Origin: Prevotella sp.
Lineage (GTDB): Bacteria; Bacteroidota; Bacteroidia; Bacteroidales; Bacteroidaceae
DNA: 9,957 nucleotides
Direction: 5' to 3'
Assembly: GCA_016291915.1 (NCBI GenBank)
Contig: JAEEZP010000010.1
Coordinates: forward strand, 1 to 9,957
Positions 1 through 6,356 of the stretch are shown here, in pieces (positions within the stretch are counted from its first letter, which is position 1; every line of letters starts with the position of its first letter). Below the pieces are notes generated by a model, which saw nothing but the letters and a program-made list of their open reading frames with translations, did not search any database and had not been told where the DNA came from. The position numbers and the translations under genes were made by a program.

Positions 1-43
1 CCGAGTTTTATTAAACAAAATTGTTAACTTAATTCTATTAAAC

Positions 44-688
44 ATGAAGAAAGTATTATTTTTGGCTCTTGCAGCTGTAGTTATTTCATTCGCAAGTTGT
101 AATAACAAGGCAAAGGATGCTGCCCCAGAAAACGAAGTAGTTGTTGACTCTGCCGCTCTCGTAGAGGATGCCAACGCATCTTATGATGAGATGATCACCA
201 AGCTCACAGAAAGTTTCGAGGCAAAAGACGCTAATAAGATTCAGGAGATTATCGAGGCTGTAAAGGCTAAGGCAGCTGAGATTCTTGCTGTTAACCCCGA
301 GATTGCAAAGGAGTATCTGACAAAGGTTCAGAATTTCCTGAAGGAGAATGCAGAGAAGATCAAGGAAGTAGTAGGAAGCAATGCCGCTGTTTCTTCTGCC
401 CTGGCAGCTTTCACGGAAGCTCCTGTTGACAATGTGATGGATGGTCTGAAATCTATGCTCGACAGTGGTAAGGAAGCTGTAGAGGGTGCTAAGGATGCCG
501 TTGAGGGCGCTGTTGATGCTGCTAAGGAGAAAGCTGCTGATGCCGTGAATGAAGTACAGCAGAAGGGTGCTGACGTGCTGGATGCAGCTCAGAAGAAGAC
601 CGACGAGGCTGTAAACAAAGCACAGGAGAAAGCTGCTGAGAAAGCCAGTGAGGCTGTTGGTAACGCTGCAAAGAAATTAGGTCTCTAA
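44..688 (+). CDS. Alanine-rich helical lipoprotein with C-terminal 11-residue repeats
   Basis: I do not recognise a named family. The 214-residue product starts with a lysine pair and a hydrophobic stretch (residues 4-17) ending in Phe-Ala-Ser-Cys, so Cys19 is the likely lipidated residue; Phe at -3 is unusual but tolerable in Bacteroidetes. The residues after Cys19 (Asn-Asn-Lys) lack the acidic cluster associated with surface export, which suggests, as inference, that it faces the periplasm. Residues 40-125 are predicted helical, with many Ala, Glu and Lys. Residues 149-214 divide exactly into six 11-residue units rich in Ala, Lys, Glu and Asp, beginning AKDAV, AKEKA, VQQKG, AQKKT, AQEKA and AVGNA. 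This pattern resembles LEA group 3 and apolipoprotein-type amphipathic helices. No catalytic motif is visible. The ATG at 44 is the natural start because it opens the signal peptide. It is monocistronic on the right, ending just before a terminator. A structural, membrane-associated or stress role is possible but unproven. Confidence 0.85.
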   Translation: MKKVLFLALAAVVISFASCNNKAKDAAPENEVVVDSAALVEDANASYDEMITKLTESFEAKDANKIQEIIEAVKAKAAEILAVNPEIAKEYLTKVQNFLKENAEKIKEVVGSNAAVSSALAAFTEAPVDNVMDGLKSMLDSGKEAVEGAKDAVEGAVDAAKEKAADAVNEVQQKGADVLDAAQKKTDEAVNKAQEKAAEKASEAVGNAAKKLGL

Positions 689-707
689 GAAGATAATCAT
701 CAGAAAT

Positions 708-742
708 AAAAAAAGAGGAATGGTCGTCATTCCTCTTTTTTT
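708..742. terminator. Bidirectional intrinsic terminator between convergent genes
   Basis: A perfect 15-bp inverted repeat (708-722 paired with 728-742) surrounds a 5-nt loop GTCGT. The GC-containing core is GAGGAATG/CATTCCTC. It is flanked by seven A on the left arm and seven T on the right arm, so either transcript gives a hairpin followed by a U-run. It lies 20 nt after the lipoprotein stop and 17 nt beyond the cellobiose phosphorylase stop on the other strand, so it can end both transcripts. Confidence 0.9.
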
Positions 743-758
743 ATATATTAGAACATAC

Positions 759-3236
759 TTACATAAGCACTTCCACGATATGTTTGCCGGGGGTTGCCGT
801 GATGGTTGTGCCCTGAATTTGTTTCCCATCGAGGATGATACTACGTACACCACACTGTCGTCCATCCGGATTCTTCACATTGATGATAAACTCCGCATCA
901 CGCAGTTTACGTTTCACCGTAAAGGCCTTCAGGGTAGAAGGTATGCAGGGATCTATCTCCAGACCGTCGTAAGTAGGTCGTATTCCTAAGATATACTGAG
1001 TGACCGTCAGCCAGTTCCAGGCAGCCGTACCTGTCAGCCAAGAGTTCTTTCCTTCGCCGGGCTTGGCGGCATCCTTGCCGGCCACCATCTGACAATAGAC
1101 ATAAGGCTCGACCTTATGGAGGGCCTGGTCCTTGATCCATGCCGGGGCAATCTTCGTATAGTGTTCCCAGGCATCATTACCACGTCGGGCTACTGTCTCG
1201 CCAATGATCACCCAGGGATTGTTATGACAGAAGATGCCCGCATTCTCCTTATAGCCGGCGGGATAGGAAGAGATCTCTCCCATCTCCACATAATAACGCG
1301 TAAAGGCCGGTTGGTTGAGCACCATGCCATGCTCACTGTCGAGATAACGCTTACAAGCGTCAAGGGCTTTTTCTATCATGCCTTCTTCCTTTCCGATACC
1401 AGCCATTGTACAGAAGCCCTGACTCTCGATGAAGATCTTTCCCTCTTCATTCTCGTCAGACCCGATCTTATTACCGTTGAAATCATAGGCACGCAGGAAC
1501 CACTCACCATCCCAACCGTATTTCTTCACTGCCTGGATCATATCATCGACACAGGCTCTTGCCCTTGCCGCCTCCTCGGGCTTTTGGATTTTCTCACACA
1601 GTTCTACATACTGATTTCCGCAGAACACGAAGAGTCCGGCAATCATCAGACTCTCAGCCTTCGAACCCTCACTCTTATTCTCCGTTGTCTGGAACGACTC
1701 ATTGGGATCCCATGAGAAGCAGTTCAGGTTCAGACAGTCATTCCAATCAGCACGTCCGATCAACGGCAATTTATGTGGACCGAGATTCTCCACGACGTGG
1801 TTGAATGAGATACGCAGGTGTTCGAAGAGAGGCACCTCCGTACCCGGTTTGTTATCCCAAGGCACGGGCTCGTCAAGGATGGAGAAGTCGCCTGTCTCCT
1901 TGATATAAGCCACTGTTCCGAAGATTAGCCAGCAAGGATCATCATTGAAACCGCCGCCGATATCATTATTTCCTCGTTTGGTCAGTGGTTGATACTGATG
2001 GTAACAGCCACCGTCAGGGAACTGTGTAGAGGCGATGTCAATGATACGTTGGCGGGCCCGGCTGGGTATCTGATGGACGAAGCCCACCAGATCCTGGTTA
2101 CTATCCCGGAAGCCCATGCCACGGCCTACCCCACTCTCGAAGAAGGAGGCGGAACGTGAGAAACAGAACGTGATCATACACTGATACTGATTCCAGATAT
2201 TCACCATACGATTGAGACGTTCATCCTCACTCTCAACGGTGAAGGTGGAGAGTAAACCATCCCACATCTCATGGAGTTCTTCAAAGGCGGCATCCACAGC
2301 CTCAACAGTGGAGAAACGGTCGATCACCGCATGTGCCTTTACCTTATTTATAATAGTATGATCCAAATTGCCGAGTGAGGTGATAAGGTCCTCTGTAGGG
2401 GTATTCACATACTTCTCCTCCTGCTCATTCTCAACATATCCTAACACAAAGATGAAGTCCTTTGACTCACCGGGCTGCAGGGTCACCTCTATATAATGAG
2501 AGGCTATAGGACTCCACCCATGGGCGACACTATTGCCGGGTTTACCTGCCATGACACACTGGGGGAAGGAGAAGTCATTATACAGACCGATAAACGACTC
2601 ACGGTCGGTATCAAAGCCCTGTGCATCGGCATTTGTCAAGGCATAGTAAGCATAGTGGTTACGACGCTCCTTGTATTCTGTCTTGTGATAGATAATATTT
2701 CCATGTTCTATCTCCACCTCACCCGTCGACCAGTTTCGCTGGAAATTCTCCATATCGGTGACGGCATTCCACAGACACCACTCCGTAAAGGAGAAGAGTT
2801 TGAGGTGTTTCAATTCATTGGAGTTATTCTTCAGCGTCAGTTTCTGGACCTCTGCCCAGGTCTTTAAGGGCACGAAGAAAAGTACGGAAGCCTCCACCCC
2901 ACCTTTCTCACCCGTGATACGGGTGTAGTTCATGCCATGCCGGCATTCATAACGGTCGAGAGAGGTCTTGCATGGTTTCCATCCAGGATTCCAGACAACA
3001 CCTCCGTCGTTGATGTAGAAATAGCGGCCACCGGCATCCATAGGAACACCGTTATAACGATAACGGGTGATACGGCGGAACTTTGCATCCTTATAGAAAT
3101 CGTAGCCGCCGGCAGTATTACTGATAAGGCCGAAGAAATCCTCATTACCGAGGTAGTTGATCCAGGGGAACGGCGTTGCCGGGTCGGTGATGACGTACTC
3201 CCTGTTCTTATCATCGAAAAAACCAAATGTCTTCAT
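759..3236 (-). CDS. Cellobiose phosphorylase, glycoside hydrolase family 94
   Basis: This cytosolic enzyme catalyses cellobiose + phosphate = alpha-D-glucose 1-phosphate + D-glucose, saving ATP compared with hydrolysis. The 825-residue protein has the usual full length and no signal peptide. It closely follows my memory of Cellulomonas cellobiose phosphorylase along its whole length: an N-terminal beta-sandwich (about 1-290) with the EYVIT and PWINYLG segments, a helical linker, an (alpha/alpha)6 barrel (about 330-750), and a C-terminal beta domain. The catalytic acid is expected at Asp500 in GRADWNDCLN. Phosphate-site candidates are His671 in CHNNPW and Thr735-Gly736 in WLTGTAAW. RDSNQD (377-382) and QPLTKRGNNDIG (416-427) are also characteristic. 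Cellodextrin and chitobiose phosphorylases are the alternatives, but the similarity is clearly to the cellobiose branch. It is the second gene of a pair, 23 nt after the GH5 gene, and probably shares its promoter. The symbols cbp, cbpA and cepA are all in use, so none is assigned. Confidence 0.96.
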   Translation of the reverse strand: MKTFGFFDDKNREYVITDPATPFPWINYLGNEDFFGLISNTAGGYDFYKDAKFRRITRYRYNGVPMDAGGRYFYINDGGVVWNPGWKPCKTSLDRYECRHGMNYTRITGEKGGVEASVLFFVPLKTWAEVQKLTLKNNSNELKHLKLFSFTEWCLWNAVTDMENFQRNWSTGEVEIEHGNIIYHKTEYKERRNHYAYYALTNADAQGFDTDRESFIGLYNDFSFPQCVMAGKPGNSVAHGWSPIASHYIEVTLQPGESKDFIFVLGYVENEQEEKYVNTPTEDLITSLGNLDHTIINKVKAHAVIDRFSTVEAVDAAFEELHEMWDGLLSTFTVESEDERLNRMVNIWNQYQCMITFCFSRSASFFESGVGRGMGFRDSNQDLVGFVHQIPSRARQRIIDIASTQFPDGGCYHQYQPLTKRGNNDIGGGFNDDPCWLIFGTVAYIKETGDFSILDEPVPWDNKPGTEVPLFEHLRISFNHVVENLGPHKLPLIGRADWNDCLNLNCFSWDPNESFQTTENKSEGSKAESLMIAGLFVFCGNQYVELCEKIQKPEEAARARACVDDMIQAVKKYGWDGEWFLRAYDFNGNKIGSDENEEGKIFIESQGFCTMAGIGKEEGMIEKALDACKRYLDSEHGMVLNQPAFTRYYVEMGEISSYPAGYKENAGIFCHNNPWVIIGETVARRGNDAWEHYTKIAPAWIKDQALHKVEPYVYCQMVAGKDAAKPGEGKNSWLTGTAAWNWLTVTQYILGIRPTYDGLEIDPCIPSTLKAFTVKRKLRDAEFIINVKNPDGRQCGVRSIILDGKQIQGTTITATPGKHIVEVLM

Positions 3237-3260
3237 ATTGAAATCTTATTTTGTACAGAA

Positions 3261-4397
3261 TTATTCTTTCGCGGTCAGCAAGTCAACCAGCGGCTTGTCC
3301 TTGAACGTATGTTTCTTCTGATCCCAGAATCCGAAATCGGCATCGTAACACCATGTTGTCCAGGCAATGTTGTTCTCCTTGAACACCGTCAGCATGTCCT
3401 TCGTCCATTTGTAGGCCAGTTCACGGTCAACGGGCTCATAGACACCCCATTCGCCACAGAACAACTGGAGATCATATTTCTTAGCCACCTCGATGGCATC
3501 CTTGAAGTCGGCACGTATCTTATCGATGTCCCATACCTGGGTGAGGTAAGGCTCCAACTCTTTCTTCAACGTATCAGGGGCTGCCTCATAGTCTTCTTTG
3601 GATATCAGCACACCGGGGTAATTCACCTTTCCGGTATATTTGCCGACGGGTGTCCACCATGCCCCATGATGTGTCAGGAGCATCGGGTTGTAATAGTGGA
3701 ACGAGAGCACGATATTCTTATCACCCTGAGGTACTTTCAGATATTTCATCGTCTCGTAGCCTTGCCAGAGATTACTACCGACAACGAGTGTGCGCTGTGG
3801 TTCACGCTCACGCAATGCCTTATGTACCTTTGCTATCAGCTCATTCCATTGCTCATGATCCTCAGCCACAGGTTCGTTCATGAATTCATAAGCCACCGAG
3901 TCATTACTATACCCCTTCAGGGCATCAGACAACTGATACCACATCTCAATAAGATCCTGCTGAGCTTTCTCTGAAGTAAACAGGGTGTTGGCATTACCAT
4001 TGCCTTCATTGACAGCATTGAAATAATGGGAACGGATAATATGGAGATCGACGATTGCCCGCAGATGATGCTTGCCACACTGATCGAGGGCGAAGGTCAG
4101 CAAATCCCATGCTTCAGGCAGTTTGTTCCCTTCCTCATCCCAGAACTGTACTTCATCGATGGGGATACGTACGAAATCAAATCCTAAGGAATCCAGTCGG
4201 ATGAAGTCATCCTCCTGAATATGCATCTTTCGTGCCTCTCCTCGTTCATCACTTTGCGACAGCCAGTGACTGAGGTTCGTTCCTCGCTGAATGTGGAAAT
4301 TATTCACATCATTCGTGGTCTCTTTCTTTGTCGTGCATCCTCCTAGGGTCAACACGGCCATGGCAACAACTGCCAAAGAATAAAAAAAATTTCTCAT
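3261..4397 (-). CDS. GH5-family glucanase (cellulase-like) lipoprotein
   Basis: Probably an endo-beta-1,4-glucanase or related beta-glucanase anchored in the cell envelope. Residues 1-20 are a lipoprotein signal peptide ending Leu-Gly-Gly before Cys21. The next residues, Thr-Thr-Lys-Lys, are not an acidic surface-export signal, so a periplasmic orientation is possible. The catalytic (beta/alpha)8 domain fills about residues 35-375, with no carbohydrate-binding module. GH5 landmarks are RGTNLSHWL (38-46), Arg77 in FVRIP, His119 in DLH, acid/base Glu175 in the MNEP motif, His234 and Tyr236 in FHYY, nucleophile Glu316 in CGEWG, and Trp349. The 378-residue length is normal for a single-domain GH5. 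The subfamily, and so the exact substrate, cannot be set by eye. The cellobiose phosphorylase gene directly downstream supports action on cello-oligosaccharides. The ATG at 4397 is chosen because it gives a complete signal peptide; no strong Shine-Dalgarno sequence is seen. Confidence 0.92.
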   Translation of the reverse strand: MRNFFYSLAVVAMAVLTLGGCTTKKETTNDVNNFHIQRGTNLSHWLSQSDERGEARKMHIQEDDFIRLDSLGFDFVRIPIDEVQFWDEEGNKLPEAWDLLTFALDQCGKHHLRAIVDLHIIRSHYFNAVNEGNGNANTLFTSEKAQQDLIEMWYQLSDALKGYSNDSVAYEFMNEPVAEDHEQWNELIAKVHKALREREPQRTLVVGSNLWQGYETMKYLKVPQGDKNIVLSFHYYNPMLLTHHGAWWTPVGKYTGKVNYPGVLISKEDYEAAPDTLKKELEPYLTQVWDIDKIRADFKDAIEVAKKYDLQLFCGEWGVYEPVDRELAYKWTKDMLTVFKENNIAWTTWCYDADFGFWDQKKHTFKDKPLVDLLTAKE

Positions 4398-4440
4398 TGT
4401 TCAGGTATCTTTTTTGAGTTTGTTATTCATTTTATGCCTA

Positions 4441-4467
4441 CAAATATACGAATAATCTGACAAACAA
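4441..4467 (-). promoter_or_regulatory. Bacteroidetes-type promoter for the GH5/cellobiose phosphorylase pair
   Basis: On the minus strand, TATATTTG (4448 to 4441) matches the Bacteroidetes -7 consensus TAnnTTTG. A TTG at 4467 to 4465 lies 16 nt upstream as a possible -33 element; this spacing is slightly short. The start site would fall near 4435, giving a leader of roughly 35-40 nt. It sits just downstream of the rpoZ-operon terminator, which separates the two same-strand units. No operator palindrome was seen. Confidence 0.6.
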
Positions 4468-4479
4468 TCTCTTTAAAAC

Positions 4480-4510
4480 AAAAAAATCTCCACTTTGGAG
4501 GGTGGAGATT
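4480..4510 (-). terminator. Intrinsic terminator of the bamD-rpoZ-DUF4293 operon
   Basis: Read on the minus strand, a 9-bp stem AATCTCCAC/GTGGAGATT (4510-4502 with 4493-4485) with an 8-nt loop is followed by a T-run (complement of A 4480-4486), with four more T after one G. It starts 21 nt past the DUF4293 stop codon. The plus-strand side has no T-run, so it works in one direction only. Confidence 0.85.
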
Positions 4511-4531
4511 ATCTATTTGTAAGTGAATAAA

Positions 4532-4993
4532 CTATCTGATTCTATCCATTGAACGGACCAACTTCTCATCAGCGATGATTCCTCGACGGGCAAGCCATAC
4601 AAAGATATCACTGACAAAAGGCAAGGCAGCTGTCCACTGAGGTTGGAAAGCCTGGTCCTCGAAGCCATAACGGCTGTAGGCCAGATATGCATAAACGGCA
4701 TACCACACAAGGATAAGCAGCATACATACTGAGCATAACATCGCCTGACGTTTGCGATTCTTATACAAGAAGATCGTGATTAAGGCGATGGCACATACTA
4801 CCAACAGGATGAAGAACAGGGATGTGACCAAGCCGAACGACAGGGCTTTCTCAGCAGAGACAATGCAGAGATTGAAAACCGTTGAGGGAACACCCATACC
4901 TACCGGTATCAGAGATCCTATCGGCATACATAGACAAAGAATGCCGGCGACAAGCGCCAGCAAGAGAAAAACGGTTTGTTTCCTTTGTATCAT
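4532..4993 (-). CDS. DUF4293 family four-helix membrane protein
   Basis: A 153-residue integral membrane protein of unknown function, recognised as the Bacteroidetes DUF4293 family from its N-terminus MIQRKQTVFLLLA, its length and its position after rpoZ. Predicted membrane segments are about 7-26, 53-77, 86-106 and 120-136, with a basic loop KNRKRQ (78-83) between the second and third. The C-terminal tail RRGIIADEKLVRSMDRIR looks cytosolic and conserved. The ATG at 4993 was preferred over an upstream in-frame ATG at 5089, which would add 32 residues overlapping rpoZ. With the 4993 start the gene begins 4 nt after the rpoZ stop, as expected for coupled genes. It is last in its operon. No enzymatic motif is visible and no function is proposed. 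Confidence 0.87.
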   Translation of the reverse strand: MIQRKQTVFLLLALVAGILCLCMPIGSLIPVGMGVPSTVFNLCIVSAEKALSFGLVTSLFFILLVVCAIALITIFLYKNRKRQAMLCSVCMLLILVWYAVYAYLAYSRYGFEDQAFQPQWTAALPFVSDIFVWLARRGIIADEKLVRSMDRIR

Positions 4994-4997
4994 AACC

Positions 4998-5324
4998 TTA
5001 CTGATTATCTTTTGAAGGATCGCGATAATACACGTTACCATTGATAAACTCCTCTGTTGCCAACAGGGTTGGTTTCGGCAATTTCTCATAGTAACGAGAG
5101 ATTTCTATCTGCTCACGGTTCTCGAAAACTTCCTCCAAGGAATCGTTGTAAGAAGCAAACTCAGCCAGTTTCTTACTCAGATCCTGCTTGATCTCAGCAG
5201 ATATCTGGTTAGCTCGCTTGCCAATGATGGTAACACTCTCATAAATATTGTCGGTGCCCTTGCAAAGATCCATAATGTTTCTTGTCACGGTATTCACCGG
5301 TGCTTTTGATTTTTTGTAATCCAT
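4998..5324 (-). CDS. rpoZ: DNA-directed RNA polymerase omega subunit (RpoZ/Rpb6-like)
   Basis: A 108-residue cytosolic protein, the small RNA polymerase subunit that helps fold and hold the beta' chain. The core omega/Rpb6 signature is the helix around NIYESVTIIGKRANQI (26-41), with the conserved Lys-Arg-Ala triplet at 36-38, followed by a charged helix with FASYNDSLEEVFENREQIEISRYYE-type residues (56-80) typical of Bacteroidetes omega. The C-terminal tail, with the LPKP element, is as expected in this phylum. It is the middle gene of bamD-rpoZ-DUF4293, 41 nt after bamD. No separate TAnnTTTG promoter was seen in that AT-rich gap, so transcription from the bamD promoter is inferred. The ATG at 5324 gives the usual family length. 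Confidence 0.9.
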   Translation of the reverse strand: MDYKKSKAPVNTVTRNIMDLCKGTDNIYESVTIIGKRANQISAEIKQDLSKKLAEFASYNDSLEEVFENREQIEISRYYEKLPKPTLLATEEFINGNVYYRDPSKDNQ

Positions 5325-5365
5325 AGATATTTAAATATTTACTTTTATTCTTTTCTATTTGTATA

Positions 5366-6205
5366 TTAATCCTCGCTCACGCTTGTGTATTTCTTACACG
5401 TGTTGATAAATTTCTCTGCCGTAGAACGGTCCTTACTGTCAGGGAACTCATTGATGAAACCATAACACTCATCCTCGGCATCACGGTAACGCTCGAGGCG
5501 CTTTTCCTCAACACTCTGTTCTGCCAACTCAAACTTACTCTTCATGATCAGCAGAGAGAAATCCTCACGCATACTGCTGTAAGGATAGTCCTTCAAAGCA
5601 TTCTGAGCGGTGATGATGCAAGCCTCGTAGTTACTGCCGCCATTCGTACAGTTGCCGAAATATGAACCTAAGTTATAATAAAGCTGGGCTGACAGCAGTT
5701 CTTTCTTCACCAACTTATCCTGTAACTCAAACAGACGTCCCTGTGCCTTCTCTTTCATGAGAGCATCCGGGAACAGATCAAGATATTCCTGATAGGCGGC
5801 TATAGCACTGATCGTGGCTGACTGGTCCAGACGAGGCTCCGGCGTACTCATGAAGAGACTCTCGCCGATATAGAAAGAAGCCATCTCAGCAAACTCTCCC
5901 TTGGGATAACTCTGATGATATTTCTTGAAAGTGGAAGAGGCTGCCTCATAATCACCATTACAGAAGAGGGCCATGGCATACATATACAGACATTCCTGTC
6001 CATCTTCCGTTCCTTTCTTGAGGGTGATCAGTCCCTCCAACAAAGAGGTGGCACGCATATATTTGCCTTGAGCGAAACACTCCTTGGCATATTCATATTT
6101 ATAATTGGCATCCTGCGACTTGTACACCTGGTTGAACTCCTTGGCACAACCAGTAAACAAGAGTATGCTTGTCAGCAGAACTAAAAAAATACTACCTTTT
6201 TTCAT
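5366..6205 (-). CDS. bamD: Outer membrane protein assembly lipoprotein BamD
   Basis: An essential-type accessory lipoprotein of the BAM complex, which inserts beta-barrel proteins into the outer membrane; it acts at the periplasmic face. The 279-residue product has a classic signal MKKGSIFLVLLTSILLFTGC, so Cys20 is lipidated. The rest is TPR-like helical pairs at about 33-60, 70-103, 130-148, 172-210 and 236-258. These include the BamD-style motifs around SYPKGEFAEMASFYIGESLF and the DYPYSSMREDFSLL turn, where prolines end the helices. The ATG at 6205 is used; a TTG four codons upstream would add four residues but lies inside the promoter -7 element, so it is unlikely. It is first in the operon with rpoZ and DUF4293 and divergent from uvrB. 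Confidence 0.92.
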   Translation of the reverse strand: MKKGSIFLVLLTSILLFTGCAKEFNQVYKSQDANYKYEYAKECFAQGKYMRATSLLEGLITLKKGTEDGQECLYMYAMALFCNGDYEAASSTFKKYHQSYPKGEFAEMASFYIGESLFMSTPEPRLDQSATISAIAAYQEYLDLFPDALMKEKAQGRLFELQDKLVKKELLSAQLYYNLGSYFGNCTNGGSNYEACIITAQNALKDYPYSSMREDFSLLIMKSKFELAEQSVEEKRLERYRDAEDECYGFINEFPDSKDRSTAEKFINTCKKYTSVSED

Positions 6206-6214
6206 ATCAATCGG

Positions 6215-6245
6215 CAAAATTACATATTATTCTACAATTCTCAAA
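6215..6245 (-). promoter_or_regulatory. Promoter of the bamD-rpoZ-DUF4293 operon
   Basis: The minus strand carries TAATTTTG (6222 to 6215), a full match to TAnnTTTG, with TTTG (6245 to 6242) exactly 19 nt upstream as the -33 element, giving good Bacteroidetes spacing. The -7 element ends only 9 nt before the bamD ATG at 6205. The predicted start site is therefore just a few bases upstream of the start codon, implying a very short or absent leader. Confidence 0.7.
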
Positions 6246-6276
6246 GCAAGAAAGTAGTTTTTTAGGAAAAAATTGC

Positions 6277-6305
6277 ATTGTATCGTGAATTATTTAGTAA
6301 TTTTG
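6277..6305 (+). promoter_or_regulatory. Promoter of uvrB
   Basis: TAATTTTG at 6298-6305 matches the Bacteroidetes -7 consensus, with ATTG at 6277-6280 lying 17 nt upstream as a probable -33 element. The start site would fall near 6311, giving a leader of about 45 nt. I see no CTGT-N8-ACAG LexA-type box, so there is no sign of SOS control of the enterobacterial kind. Confidence 0.65.
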
Positions 6306-6356
6306 CAAATTACGAACACGACAGAGGCCATAAATAACGGAAAATGAACAATTGAA

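Noticed and set aside
9..44. Direct repeat TATTAAACA (9-17 and 36-44) ahead of the first lipoprotein gene
   Set aside because: The copies are nine AT-rich bases at the window edge; no TAnnTTTG promoter is visible in these 43 nt and the real control region probably lies outside the window.
1116..1715. Plus-strand open frame of 199 codons inside the cellobiose phosphorylase gene
   Set aside because: It is a shadow of the highly conserved phosphorylase, with no recognisable domain or plausible start context.
2937..3974. Long plus-strand open frame (345 codons) opposite the GH5 and cellobiose phosphorylase genes
   Set aside because: It is antisense to two strongly recognised genes, crosses their boundary, has no signal or domain, and is explained by codon use on the true coding strand.
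4994..5089. N-terminal extension of the DUF4293 protein starting at an ATG at 5089
   Set aside because: The extra 32 residues overlap rpoZ in another frame and have no family-like character. The internal ATG at 4993 gives the conserved family start and a normal 4-nt spacing after rpoZ.
5327..5338. Perfect 12-nt palindrome ATATTTAAATAT just before the rpoZ start
   Set aside because: It contains only A and T in an AT-rich 41-nt gap, so it is likely by chance and too weak for a terminator; operator function cannot be supported.
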